A stretch of 64,000 nt of DNA from Verrucomicrobiota bacterium (GCA_025353105.1 JANXRG010000112.1:1-64000); one strand, 5' to 3'. Counted from the stretch's first letter, positions 53,008 through 62,243 are shown. Numbers and translations: made by a program. The notes: generated by a model from the letters alone, not told the origin.

Positions 53008-55133
53008 TGGAAAACGAGGACGACGAAGCCAAACGGATGCGGTCCGTCGCGCTGCAAAATGCGGCCGCCATTCTTCTCGCACGGCAACGCGCCGAGCGGG
53101 AGTTGTTGGAGGCGAAGGAAGCCCTGGAGCGGAGGACCGAGGAGCTTGCCCTCTCCCTCGCAATGGTGCGGGCGACCCTGGAATCGACGACGGACGCCAT
53201 CCTTGTCACCAATGCGAGCGGTGAGGTGACCGGTTTCAACCAAAAGTTCGTGGAGATGTGGCGCCTCCCGCGAGACCTGATGGATGGCAAGGAGCACCGG
53301 CGGATTCTCGAGGAGACGAGCGGGCTCTTCCGTGATCCCGATGCTTTTCGCGCAACGATTGAACGGATCTATTCCTCGTCGCCGCCGGAATCGTATGACC
53401 TGCTTGAACCTATAGACGGAAGGGTCGTTGAGCGTTTCTCAAAGACCCAGTGGATGGACCAGCGAAACGTCGGACGGGTCTGGAGTTTTCGCGACATCAC
53501 CGGAAGCAAAAAGTCGGAACGCGAGCTGCGCGACCAGAGCGAATGGTTCAAGGTAGCGCTTGGCAGCATCGGCGACGCCGTCATCACGGTGGATACCGAA
53601 TCCCGCATCACCTTTCTCAATCGCGTGGCGGAGGAGCTGACGGGCTGGTCCAGCCCGGACGCAATCGGTCGGCCCGTGGACGAGGTGATGCGCATGGTAG
53701 AAGAGGATTCGCGCGTGCCGGCGGAGAATCCTACTCACCGCGCGCTGAGCGAGGAAATCGTCCTCGGCCTCGCCAATCATACAACCCTAATCCGGCGGGA
53801 CGGGTCGGAAATCCCGATCGAAGACAGCGCCGCGCCGATCCGGAGTCCGACCGGGGCGATCATTGGTGCGGTCATGGTCTTTCATAACGTCACTGAACGC
53901 CGGCAAAAGGAGCTGGCGCTGAAGCGAAGTTACCAGGCGGAGCAGGAAGCGCGCACCCTGGCCGAGCATGCGAATCAGGCGAAAGACCACTTCATCGCGG
54001 CGCTCAGCCACGAGTTGCGTACGCCCCTCACGCCGGTGCTGGCCATCCTTTCAGCCCTGCACCACGACGCCGTGATTCCCGAGGCGCTCGCCGAGGACTT
54101 TGAGACGGTCCGACGCAACGTCGAACTGGAGGCGCGTCTTATCGATGACCTCCTCGATCTGACGCGGATCACCCGTGGCAAGCTCCATCTGCACTACGAG
54201 GTCGTTTCGGCCAGCCGAATCATTAATGACGCCATCAACACCTGTCTGACCGATCTCAACGCCAAACGTCCTACGCTCAAGCGAGAACTCGCGGAGCCGC
54301 ATTTGACGGTCCACGTCGACAGCGCACGCGTGGCGCAGATCCTGTGGAACCTATTGAAGAATGCGATCAAGTTCACGCCGCCGGAAGGTACCATCACCGT
54401 GCGCTCGCGGGTCATCCCGGGCCCTACCGGCCACCAATTGAGTGTGGAGGTGGAGGACACGGGAATCGGCATGGACGTCGCAGATACGGAGCGCGTTTTT
54501 CAGGCGTTCGAGCAAAGCGATCGCAGCATTGCGCGGCAGTTCGGCGGCCTCGGGCTGGGCCTGGCAATCAGCAAGGGCATCGCAGAATCCCACCGTGGAA
54601 CCCTTCGCGGAACCAGTCGGGGCAAAGGACGGGGAAGCACCTTCACGTTGACGCTGCCCTGCGGCACGTTTGAATTGCCGGATCGGGCGGCAACGCCATC
54701 CCCGCTCGCGACTTCATTGCCGCGCGCCGCAGCCCCGGAGGGCCGCCTCCTGCAGCGCCCCCTGCGCATTCTCCTGGTCGAGGACCATGCCGACACCGCC
54801 GCGATCCTGACGCGGTTGCTGCGTCGCATGGGACACGACGTGGTCACGGCGGAAAACTTAAAACAAGCGTCCGAGATCGCTGACCGGGAGATGCTTGGCG
54901 CGGGGATCGATCTCCTAATCAGCGATCTCGGGCTGCCCGACGGCAGCGGCGCGGATTTGATGCGTTCCCTTTCGGTGAAATATCAGCTGAGAGGCATCGC
55001 GCTCAGCGGGTACGGAATGGATTCAGACCTGGAACAAAGCAGCGCCGCCGGGTTCGCCCGTCACCTCATCAAGCCGATCGACGTCGCTTCACTCCGAAGC
55101 ACCATCGCCCAATTAATGGGCACACTTGAATGA
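53007..55133 (+). CDS. cytoplasmic hybrid histidine kinase with two PAS domains and a receiver
   Basis: The 708-residue protein has no membrane helix. An N-terminal coiled coil leads to PAS 1 (LESTTDAILVTNASGEVTGF) and PAS 2 (VALGSIGDAVITVDTESRIT, with VMVFHNVTERRQKE as its PAC). HisKA has FIAALSHELRTPLTPVLAIL, and HATPase has LLKNAIKFTPPEGTI, DTGIGMD and FGGLGLGLAISKGI. The receiver has ILLVEDHADTAAILTRLL, LLISDLGLPDGSGADLM and HLIKPIDV. It is translationally coupled to the methionine-synthase-like gene by a 1-base overlap. Confidence 0.92.
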   Translation: MENEDDEAKRMRSVALQNAAAILLARQRAERELLEAKEALERRTEELALSLAMVRATLESTTDAILVTNASGEVTGFNQKFVEMWRLPRDLMDGKEHRRILEETSGLFRDPDAFRATIERIYSSSPPESYDLLEPIDGRVVERFSKTQWMDQRNVGRVWSFRDITGSKKSERELRDQSEWFKVALGSIGDAVITVDTESRITFLNRVAEELTGWSSPDAIGRPVDEVMRMVEEDSRVPAENPTHRALSEEIVLGLANHTTLIRRDGSEIPIEDSAAPIRSPTGAIIGAVMVFHNVTERRQKELALKRSYQAEQEARTLAEHANQAKDHFIAALSHELRTPLTPVLAILSALHHDAVIPEALAEDFETVRRNVELEARLIDDLLDLTRITRGKLHLHYEVVSASRIINDAINTCLTDLNAKRPTLKRELAEPHLTVHVDSARVAQILWNLLKNAIKFTPPEGTITVRSRVIPGPTGHQLSVEVEDTGIGMDVADTERVFQAFEQSDRSIARQFGGLGLGLAISKGIAESHRGTLRGTSRGKGRGSTFTLTLPCGTFELPDRAATPSPLATSLPRAAAPEGRLLQRPLRILLVEDHADTAAILTRLLRRMGHDVVTAENLKQASEIADREMLGAGIDLLISDLGLPDGSGADLMRSLSVKYQLRGIALSGYGMDSDLEQSSAAGFARHLIKPIDVASLRSTIAQLMGTLE

Positions 55134-56284
55134 AGACACGATCACTCGGGGAAATGTGAGTGGTTTGTCCGATTCCTAAGAAAGGCGGCCGTAACCGTCC
55201 GCACTAACGATCAGCGAGTGAGCCACACCAGCGTGATCCTACAACCTCGCCGGTCGCGAGATATTACGAGAGCACCCGTAAGTCTTAATCTGCATCGCCG
55301 TTGAAAGCCCTTCGGAAATGAAAGGGCGTGGGCAACCGGATTTCCCATCGCCCGCGTTCGCGCGCGCGAGTTAGGTCGCGGGCGACAGTTTGGGCCTGCT
55401 CACCCGGTTTTTGGAAACTCCGGTTTCTCTCTTCCTGAATATGTTCATCTTGACCGGCGATGAAGTGGCTTCGATGCGCGCGAACTCTTGCAGCATTCCA
55501 CTCGCGATACCGAGGAACAGATAATTTGTAAGTTCGGAGTGTTTCATGGATCGGCCGGGGTGCATGGTTCGAGGTTCGAAAAAAAGATGCTCTAGCGCGC
55601 CACCAAGAAACACCAAAGGAGGAAGGTCGTTATCGGAAGCATGGAAGCGTAAGCGATAAATATTCCTTCCAGGCGGGGCAGAGTTTTCATGCTTTCGTAA
55701 CTAAGCTTCTGCCGTGCCAGCCGCAGATTACTCTGAAGAGTCAATTTTTGGCACGTTTCTTCTGTATTGAAAACATCCATTTTGTAATGTTTTCGGACAG
55801 CCGCCAATCAACACCGCTTTGCTTAGAGCATTCGAATTTATTCCGCTTGGCGCTTGAAGAAACGAGGACTGCGGGAGCCGCTGGGGGAGCGGGGGCGCCG
55901 CGTGGCCCTTGGTCTCCGATTTCGCGTTCCGCAGAGCTGGGCGTCGATCTGGGCGGCAGAATTACGCTTGCCGAATTCTTCTAGGCTATAAATTCACCTT
56001 CGGAGTTAACTTCAGGAGCGAGAACCGGATTTCCACCCCCATGCGCGGGGAGGGTCATTCCTCACTCCCTGATGGAGGAACAATTCACCGGGCAGGAACG
56101 TTAGCGGAACCCGGCTATTGGATACTAATACGTTGAGGACTCTCGTCTCTGGCGGGTCTTCGCTTCAAAAGCCTCGAAGGCCCGCGGCGCCAACATACCC
56201 GAGGGCGTTCTGGGCGAGCAGCAGCTGATCGCCGAACACCGTGTAATGCGTGCGAACCAACCCGAAGGTTAACCGCCCCCGGCC
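55134..56284. other. 1.15-kb region with only weak small ORFs
   Basis: After the kinase gene no full gene is evident. The minus frame 55371-55547 (MKHSELTNYLFLGIASGMLQ start) is weak. Hairpins such as CCCTTCGGAAATGAAAGGG (near 55310) and CCCCCATGCGCGGGG (near 56036) may be terminators or RNA structure. Part of the region is lower in GC than its flanks. Confidence 0.35.
55592..55780 (-). CDS. possible small membrane protein
   Basis: A 62-codon minus frame from 55780 (MDVFNTEETCQKLTLQSNLR) ends with a clear hydrophobic helix (GIFIAYASMLPITTFLLWCF). A shorter start at 55690 (MKTLPRLEG) would give a 32-residue membrane peptide, in keeping with the other tiny membrane proteins of the island. No family is known; support is the helix alone. 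Confidence 0.35.
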   Translation of the reverse strand: MDVFNTEETCQKLTLQSNLRLARQKLSYESMKTLPRLEGIFIAYASMLPITTFLLWCFLVAR

Positions 56285-56413
56285 TTACTTTCCCAGCAGC
56301 TTCAGGACGATGAAGACCGCAATCGCGAGGCCGAAGCCGCCGCCGAGGATGTAGACAAGGAATGCCCAACCCGCCGCGGCGAGCATGGGGGTGGCAAGAA
56401 TTAATGGAGCCAT
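56285..56413 (-). CDS. 42-residue hydrophobic peptide, copy 2
   Basis: MAPLILATPMLAAAGWAFLV, then YILGGGFGLAIAVFIVLKLL and GK: the counterpart of the gene at 51339, on the other strand, 5 kb away. The differences (T/A, G/F, L/I, I/V, M/L) keep the hydrophobic profile. It lies 114 bases downstream of YciE copy 2 on the same strand. Confidence 0.75.
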   Translation of the reverse strand: MAPLILATPMLAAAGWAFLVYILGGGFGLAIAVFIVLKLLGK

Positions 56414-56527
56414 TTTGTTTAGGTGGTTGGGTGCGTTGGAGTGAAATAATTTCTGGGACGAGACGACCGAAGCATGCGCTCCTGGCCACGATCCGGAGAC
56501 GCACACTGAAACGGGTGATTGAGCGGA

Positions 56528-57058
56528 TCAGCTGACGGCAAGAGCGGACTGGTTGATCGATTTCGCGGCATGGCCCAATTTATCATTGGCGGCCTTTTCT
56601 TCCTCGAGCGTTTCCGCGAGGAGCTTAGCGGTTTCCTTTTCTCCCAACAGGATGGCATACGCGTGGGCCGTTCCGTACGCGGAAATCTCATAATGTTCGA
56701 TGCGCTGGCCGTCGGCGATGATGCCGGCGTCCATCACCTCATCCGTGGCATCCTCTTCCATCCATCCGGCGGCTTCCTTGAGCAGACCCTTCGTAGCCTC
56801 GCAGGTTTCCCCAGTCAGTTTTTCACCAAGGGCGTCGGAGATTTGTTCCAGACGTTTAATCTGCCCCTTCGTTTCCTCCAAATGCGCACTCAGGCCTTCG
56901 ACAAGGTCTGGGTCAGATGCGGTTTTGATCATTTTCGGCAGACCATCTTTCACGATCTGTTTCTCGGCGCTATAGAGATCCTTCAACTGGGCGATAAAGA
57001 GGTCACGCAGGTCGGCGAATTCAATGGATTCTTTTGGGGTGGCGGCTTTGGTTTTCAT
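56528..57058 (-). CDS. YciE/DUF892 ferritin-like protein, copy 2
   Basis: From the ATG at 57058 (MKTKAATPKESIEF) it is 176 residues. Helices are DLFIAQLKDLYSAEKQIVKD, LPKMIKTASDPDLVEGLSAH, LEETKGQIKRLEQI and QRIEHYEISAYGTAHAYAIL, with the conserved Glu/His set. It differs clearly from copy 1 at 42911 and is nearer to the standard family. It is probably transcribed with the small peptide at 56285. Confidence 0.92.
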   Translation of the reverse strand: MKTKAATPKESIEFADLRDLFIAQLKDLYSAEKQIVKDGLPKMIKTASDPDLVEGLSAHLEETKGQIKRLEQISDALGEKLTGETCEATKGLLKEAAGWMEEDATDEVMDAGIIADGQRIEHYEISAYGTAHAYAILLGEKETAKLLAETLEEEKAANDKLGHAAKSINQSALAVS

Positions 57059-57355
57059 AATTTGAGATTGGTTTTTGTCAGCCCGCAAGACGACGGTTGA
57101 CGAGCGCCCCATGGATTTGCGTCAGCCGCGTCTCGCGTTGCGTCAGGCAATCGTCTTCGGAATCGTCTGTGCGTTCAATAATCGGAGCGGGTCTGGAAAA
57201 ACTTCCGCTGCTGGTGACTTGAAATCGCCGAACAACTTCGCAATGAAAATATTTCAACCATGCGAAATGGAATTTATCCGGCCAACCCTCCTCCCGCGCA
57301 CGAACTAGAGCGACATCCTTACCTTTCCGTTCAACCTGATCCCGTCCGTTAACTT
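57059..57355. other. intergenic region between divergent stress genes
   Basis: These 297 bases lie between YciE copy 2 (minus) and the secreted protein (plus). They must hold both promoters. TGCGTCAGCC and TGCGTCAGGC form a short direct repeat near 57118-57150. No gene is seen. Confidence 0.35.
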
Positions 57356-57802
57356 ATGAAAAGAACTCTTTTAATTGCACTTGCGGCCTTCCTCGGCTCG
57401 ACGGTTGCATTTGCCCAATCGCCCACTCTAACCGAATCGGGCCGGCCAAGCGCTCCAGCCAAGCGAATGGACGGCACCAAGAAGAAAATGTCGTCGAAGA
57501 AAATGACGTCGAAAAAAAGGAAGGCGATAAGTAAGACCCCGGCGATGGAAACCGCGCCGATTACCCCAACCGATGGTGTGGCGGGGAAGCCTTCTTCGCC
57601 CGTACCGGGACCAGGCTCGACCACGAAGAGCACTGGCTCTGCGGTCGCCCCCACGACGCCCACGGATGGCGTCGCTGGATCTGGCAAGCAGGTGACTACG
57701 CCGAATGCGAGCTCGACGCCTTCCAAGGGGACGGCGACCTCGGCCGAACGGACCGATGGTCCGGCTGGCTCCGGCCCGACGCCGACGCCAACGGGGCGTT
57801 AA
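57356..57802 (+). CDS. secreted low-complexity protein with TDGxAG repeats
   Basis: A signal peptide (LLIALAAFLGSTVAFAQ) is followed by a Lys/Ser-rich basic part (KKKMSSKKMTSKKRKAISK). Then come three spaced copies of a (P)TDGxAG unit: TPTDGVAGKPS, TPTDGVAGSGK and RTDGPAGSGPT. It is probably unstructured and exported. I recognise no family. A terminator follows the stop. Confidence 0.65.
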   Translation: MKRTLLIALAAFLGSTVAFAQSPTLTESGRPSAPAKRMDGTKKKMSSKKMTSKKRKAISKTPAMETAPITPTDGVAGKPSSPVPGPGSTTKSTGSAVAPTTPTDGVAGSGKQVTTPNASSTPSKGTATSAERTDGPAGSGPTPTPTGR

Positions 57803-57817
57803 CAGAGTTTACCCACG

Positions 57818-57864
57818 AAACTCGCACCCCGGCGCGTTCGCGCTGGTGATGCGAGTTTTCTTTT
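57818..57864 (+). terminator. rho-independent terminator
   Basis: AAACTCGCA and TGCGAGTTT pair over nine bases, enclosing a smaller GC-rich loop, followed by TCTTTT. It ends the stress island's last gene. From 57865 to 58047 I see no gene. Confidence 0.75.
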
Positions 57865-58047
57865 GCAGGGTCGGGGGCGTTTGCTGAGCCGTGTTCGGTG
57901 TCCTACCATTGGGCGGACTCTTTAACATTTTCCGATGCGACGGTCCTTTCGACATTACGGATCGCTGGTTTCGTCGAGCGCCTTCCGCGGCCCAGACGGA
58001 TGTCTCGCGCACGTCGAGGGTGATGCTGGCTGGTGCCATCGGTTGAC

Positions 58048-58701
58048 TTAACGTTTGGCGTCGCGCGCCGTCTTTTCGATCGCGGCGATCAGAAGGGTGG
58101 GGTCCTGATTCAGGCCCACGTGTTGAAAGACGATTTCGCCCTCCGAGTTCAGTAGAGTGATAAGGTTAGAGTGCGCAAATTGCCCGCGCGCGTCCTCCAT
58201 GAAGTTCACGCCGAGTAGGGCGGCGAGTTCGCGCACGTCGTCGGCCTCGCCGCGCAGCAGCGTCCAGCGCTCGCGGGCGAGCCCGCGGGTGGCGCGGAAG
58301 GCCGCGAGCGCCGCGGGTGTGTCGCGTTTCACGTCCATGCTCACGAGCAGAAAATCCACCTTGCCGAGCACGTCGGGCGGCAGCTTGTCTTCAATCGACT
58401 TGAGTTCACTAACGAATATCGGGCAGGCGTATTCGCAGTGGGTGAAGAACATCGCCACGACCTGCGGGCGACCGCGCAGGGCGCCGAGTTTGATCTCGCG
58501 GCCCACGTCGGACGTCCACGTGGAGTCGAGCAGGTAGAGCGATTTGTCCGTCGGTTTCCCGAGCTCGAGCGGGTCGCGGCAGCACGGCGGATCTTCCGCC
58601 GCGGTCGGCCCGGGCGCGGGATCGGCCGCCAAGGCGGCCTGAGTGGCGAACGCGGCGAATGCGGCGAGTGCGAGGAGGGGGAGGGCGGTCGGGAGTCTCA
58701 T
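58048..58701 (-). CDS. SCO1/SenC-family copper chaperone
   Basis: This is a 217-residue exported thioredoxin-fold protein. The signal peptide is LPLLALAAFAAFATQAALA. The copper site CxxxC is in FFTHCEYACPIFVSELKSIE and the distal His in GQFAHSNLITLLNSEGEI. A CC pair (EDPPCCRDPLELG) follows the signal. SCO proteins load copper into cupro-enzymes. Here it is the last gene of the nirK operon (4-base overlap with the gene before), so NirK is the probable client. Confidence 0.92.
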   Translation of the reverse strand: MRLPTALPLLALAAFAAFATQAALAADPAPGPTAAEDPPCCRDPLELGKPTDKSLYLLDSTWTSDVGREIKLGALRGRPQVVAMFFTHCEYACPIFVSELKSIEDKLPPDVLGKVDFLLVSMDVKRDTPAALAAFRATRGLARERWTLLRGEADDVRELAALLGVNFMEDARGQFAHSNLITLLNSEGEIVFQHVGLNQDPTLLIAAIEKTARDAKR

Positions 58702-59465
58702 GGATTCGTCGCGCAGCGGAAGCCGAGGTTGTGGACGGTGTAGCCCGCGCGCAGGCTGCTGCGAAAACCGAAGCGCATGAACGCGGGGTAGTTTTCGCGA
58801 TCGCTTGCGCCCAGCGAACCGGCGCCGCAGAAAAGCTGGCGTTCGAGGCCGGTGTCACCGCGCGCGTCGCCCGTCACCATCGCGCTGTTGAAGTCGCTGG
58901 TCCACTCCCACACGAGGCCATGCAGATCGCGCACCCCGAAGATATTTTCGTGGCCGCCGCCCGCATCCGGCACCACGAGGGGCGAGGGCGACGCATACCA
59001 GTGCGCGATGGCCTGCTGGAACGCGGCGTCCTTCTTGCCATCGCCGAGGGTGAAGCCCGCGGCGGCCGCGACCTCCCACTCCGCCGTGGTTGGCAGTCGC
59101 TTGCCTTGGGCGGCCGCGAACGCTTTCGCAGCGAACCAGGACACATTCGTGACCGGCTGTTCCGCCCGCGCGTTGCCGAGGTCCGCGTCGCCCGCCCAGT
59201 GCGCGAGGTAGCCGTTATCCGCAAAGAGGCGCGGGACGCGCGAACGCTGCCAGTGGGGATGTCCGCGCACGAACGCGAGGAACTCGCCGTTGGTCACGGG
59301 CCGCACGTCCAGCTGGAACGCGGCGACCGGCATTTCTTTCGCATCCTTCTCACCGCGAAAAAGCGGGCGGTAGATCGTGGCCGGAATCACCGCCATGCCC
59401 GTCTCGGCCCCGCGCACTGCGCCGAGCGCCAGAATCGACGCGATGAGTCGCAACGCGATGCGCAT
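58698..59465 (-). CDS. nirV: SUMF1/formylglycine-generating-type protein (NirV-like)
   Basis: From the ATG at 59465 the protein is 255 residues with a signal peptide (LRLIASILALGAVRG). The FGE-sulfatase fold is shown by FQLDVRPVTNGEFLAFVRGH, EQPVTNVSWFAAKAFAAAQG, KRLPTTAEWEVAAAAG, DLHGLVWEWTSDF and the terminal GFRCA. Proteins of this fold next to nirK are called NirV; their exact task in nitrite reductase maturation is unknown. It lies between nirK and sco. Confidence 0.85.
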   Translation of the reverse strand: MRIALRLIASILALGAVRGAETGMAVIPATIYRPLFRGEKDAKEMPVAAFQLDVRPVTNGEFLAFVRGHPHWQRSRVPRLFADNGYLAHWAGDADLGNARAEQPVTNVSWFAAKAFAAAQGKRLPTTAEWEVAAAAGFTLGDGKKDAAFQQAIAHWYASPSPLVVPDAGGGHENIFGVRDLHGLVWEWTSDFNSAMVTGDARGDTGLERQLFCGAGSLGASDRENYPAFMRFGFRSSLRAGYTVHNLGFRCATNP

Positions 59466-59467
59466 GG

Positions 59468-60991
59468 TCACTGGCCCACCGATTCCGCGCGGACTTTCTT
59501 CACTTCGTCCACGGTCACCATGTCGCCGCTGTTGCCCCAGGAGTTGAGGACGTACGTGAGCACATTCGCGATCTGCTCGTCGTTCAGCACCAACGCCGGC
59601 ATGGCGCTGTTGTACTTCTGGCCGTTCACGGTCATCTCGCCGGTCTGGCCCCGGATGATCCCGGCAATGGCCCGTCCTTTGTCCGCCATGAGAAAGTCCG
59701 ATTTTGCGAGGGGCGGAAACACGCCGGCCATGCCCTGTCCTTCCGCCTGATGGCAGGCGACACAATTCTGCGCGAAGACGCGCTTTCCCTTCTCGATGGA
59801 GATTTTCTTGGCGACGGCGGCAATCTTTGGCTCGGCCGCGACGGTTTTCTTCATTTCGGTTTCGAGCGCCGCGACCCTCGCGCCACTGCCACCGGGCAGC
59901 GCGCTTTCTCCGAGGTAGGTCGCGTCCACTTCCTTGCCCGAATAAACGAGCAGGTTCGGCGGCCCGTCGACTTTCAGCATGCCGAGCGCGCCTTTGTTGA
60001 AGGCGCGGAACAGCGCATGATCCACCAGGATGAACGTGCCGGGCACCTCCAGTTTGAAATCCACGATCGCCGATCCGCCCGCCGGCACGATCGTGGTTTG
60101 CACGTTCTCCTGCGCGAGCTTGAGTCCGCCCTCCTGGTACACCTTGTCGAAGATCTCGCCGATGACGTGAAAGCTCGACGTGAGATTCGGCCCGCCGTTG
60201 CCGACGTACATCCGGACGCGCTCGCCCACCTTCGCCTTCAACGCGTTGTCGCCGACGAGGGCGCCGACCGAGCCGTTGAAGACAACATAGCTCGGCCTTT
60301 CATCCACGGCTTTTTCCATGTCGAAGGCCTGGAAGCCTTCCTCGCCGAATTTCCCCTTCGTATAGAAGTCGCCCTGCATCACGTAGAATTCCTTGTCCAC
60401 AGCCGGCAGCCCTTCCTTCGGCTCGACGAGAATCAAACCATACATGCCGTTGGCCACGTGCATCCCGACCGGGGCAGTCGCGCAATGGTAGACGTAAAGC
60501 CCGGGGTTGATCGCCTTGAACGAAAACTGCGACTCGTGCCCCGGTGCCGTGAACGACGACGCCGCCCCGCCGCCCGGACCCGTGACCGCGTGCAGGTCGA
60601 TGTTGTGCGGCATCTTCGAGGACGGATGATTACCGAGATGAAACTCGACGAGGTCGCCCTCACGCACGCGGATGAAAAGCCCGGGCACCTCTCCGCCGAA
60701 GGTCCAAAACAGGTAGTCCACGCCATCCGCCATGCGCTTCACGACCTCCCGCACCTCGAGGTTCACAACGACTTTCGTCGCGTGCTTGCGCTTGATCGGG
60801 GGCGGCACATTCGGAGCCGCGGTGAGCACGGCCTTTTCCTCGCCGACGATCTCGGGGTCCGTGCCCTTAGCGGCCGGCCCGGGCAGGGGTGAGGTGGCAG
60901 GCGCGGGCGGTTCTGCGCAAAAAACGGAAGGCATCGAGACCAGGCTCAGGGCGATGGTGAGGAAGGCGATGGAAATGCTGGGGCGTTTCAT
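59468..60991 (-). CDS. nirK: copper nitrite reductase fused to a C-terminal cytochrome c domain
   Basis: This periplasmic enzyme reduces nitrite to nitric oxide. It is 507 residues with a signal peptide (residues 1-25). Ligands are all present: type 1 copper His129 (MPHN), Cys170, His178, Met183; type 2 copper His134, His169, His325; catalytic Asp132 (NIDLH) and His275 ([11 protein letters not shown]). After a linker the cytochrome c domain has CVACH (410-414) and a probable Met ligand in [10 protein letters not shown]. The fused heme domain should deliver electrons directly. It is first of nirK-nirV-sco. Confidence 0.95.
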   Translation of the reverse strand: MKRPSISIAFLTIALSLVSMPSVFCAEPPAPATSPLPGPAAKGTDPEIVGEEKAVLTAAPNVPPPIKRKHATKVVVNLEVREVVKRMADGVDYLFWTFGGEVPGLFIRVREGDLVEFHLGNHPSSKMPHNIDLHAVTGPGGGAASSFTAPGHESQFSFKAINPGLYVYHCATAPVGMHVANGMYGLILVEPKEGLPAVDKEFYVMQGDFYTKGKFGEEGFQAFDMEKAVDERPSYVVFNGSVGALVGDNALKAKVGERVRMYVGNGGPNLTSSFHVIGEIFDKVYQEGGLKLAQENVQTTIVPAGGSAIVDFKLEVPGTFILVDHALFRAFNKGALGMLKVDGPPNLLVYSGKEVDATYLGESALPGGSGARVAALETEMKKTVAAEPKIAAVAKKISIEKGKRVFAQNCVACHQAEGQGMAGVFPPLAKSDFLMADKGRAIAGIIRGQTGEMTVNGQKYNSAMPALVLNDEQIANVLTYVLNSWGNSGDMVTVDEVKKVRAESVGQ

Positions 60992-61023
60992 TGAATGAGT
61001 CTGGCTTCAGCCGAACCGTCAGG

Positions 61024-61041
61024 CCTTGACGAAGATCAAGG
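61024..61041 (-). promoter_or_regulatory. FNR/DNR-type palindrome upstream of nirK
   Basis: CCTTGACGAAGATCAAGG holds TTGAC-N4-ATCAA (on minus TTGAT-N4-GTCAA), the CRP/FNR-family half-site pattern found at denitrification promoters. Its centre is about 42 bases before the nirK ATG. If it acts at -41.5, the transcript would be nearly leaderless. No FNR, DNR or NsrR gene is in the window. No gene is seen in the rest of 60992-61307. Confidence 0.7.
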
Positions 61042-61307
61042 TCCCGCGCGATTCCTGGTTGGGGGAGGAGAAGTCTAACGTCCTCAACCCCGACCCGTCG
61101 ATGCCTGTTTCTTTCGGCCGATGACGCCGACGGACCGTGCGGCAAACGGGATCGAGCCGCCATTCCCGCCCGGAGCACCTACTCCAGGTAGCGCTCCAGC
61201 ACGGTCAGCAGTGCGCGGAGTCTCCGGTGTCCTGCTCGTGCTACTCGCGCCGCCTACATGGCGCGGCATGGCTGACAAGTTCTGCCTCCCTGACGCGCCC
61301 ATCGGCG

Positions 61308-62243
61308 CTATCCGAGGCTGGCGTAGAGTGCGTCGAAGGCGTGAAGCCCGGCCTTCAGAATTTCCGCGTCCGACCAATTCAACCGCGCCCAGCCTTTGCA
61401 AAGCAGGTCGAGACCGATGCACTCCGCGCGTTGAAACCTGGCGTCTGCCAAGTCCGCGTCGTGAATCATCTCTCCCAATCGGAGCGCCAAGGGGTCGGTA
61501 ATTGCGAATCGCTTCAGCAGGGTTTCAAAGGTGCAATCGTCGCCGTGGTGCGTGAACTCCACGTCAAGCATGTCGAAAGGAATGGCGTTTCGATGACCGG
61601 TCGAGCGCGGGCTGAAGACAAAACGGGCCTGCGGATCGATGAACTTCCGGATGAGCCACGCGGAACCGACGCGATCGATTTCCGGCCGCGGGCGGGTCAA
61701 CCAGACGCGCCGCTGAAATTCCTTCCGGTGGAGCGTGGGCGGTCCGCGCCTGGCGGCGGGTTCATGCAACGACGCTGCGTTGCGCAGGAGCGTTTCCACA
61801 TCGTGTGCCGCCGGGCAAGAAAAGTGGTCGATCGCGCTAATCTCTTCAAATTGTCGCCGGAGCTTGTCGAGCGACTCCGCGAACCCAGCCCCGCGTTTTC
61901 GCCGGTGAAGTCCGGTTAAGGAGTTCACGGCCTGGGCGAGGGCGAGGAAATCGATCCGCCGTGCCTCGTGGAAGAGTTGGATGAGGTCCTCGTCGGACAT
62001 TCCTTCGATTCGCGCCGCCCGGACGAGAGTCGCCTCGCCCCCGCCGTCCCGGGCCTGCTGCGCGAGCCACTGGAAACGCTCAAAATGCACCGGCAGGTCG
62101 GGCAGGACGTGGGCGGACGTTTTGAGCGAAAGCGCGCCAATTTTCTTGAGCTTCCGCCAGAGGGCCACCCGCAGAGCGGTCTTCTTCGAGGGCAGGGCGT
62201 AAAGCAAAATCAACCAGCCGTCTGAAGGTTTTGATGTTGACAT
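61308..62243 (-). CDS. chrB: ChrB-type chromate resistance protein (full length)
   Basis: From the ATG at 62243 the protein is 311 residues. The N-terminal ChrB domain is GWLILLYALPSKKTALRVAL, WRKLKKIGALSLKTSAHVLP, then FERFQWLAQQARDGGGEATL. The C-terminal domain is LTRPRPEIDRVGSAWLIRKF, IDPQARFVFSPR, FTHHGDDCTFETLLKRFAIT and MIHDADLADARF. ChrB regulates or assists chromate efflux in other bacteria. It is divergent from the gene at 62317. The track start at 62291 adds an unlikely leader. Confidence 0.88.
   Translation of the reverse strand: MSTSKPSDGWLILLYALPSKKTALRVALWRKLKKIGALSLKTSAHVLPDLPVHFERFQWLAQQARDGGGEATLVRAARIEGMSDEDLIQLFHEARRIDFLALAQAVNSLTGLHRRKRGAGFAESLDKLRRQFEEISAIDHFSCPAAHDVETLLRNAASLHEPAARRGPPTLHRKEFQRRVWLTRPRPEIDRVGSAWLIRKFIDPQARFVFSPRSTGHRNAIPFDMLDVEFTHHGDDCTFETLLKRFAITDPLALRLGEMIHDADLADARFQRAECIGLDLLCKGWARLNWSDAEILKAGLHAFDALYASLG

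Noticed and set aside
55746-55765. Possible sigma-54 promoter (TGGCAC followed by TTCTG)
   Set aside because: The -12 GC element is missing, and no gene starts properly downstream.
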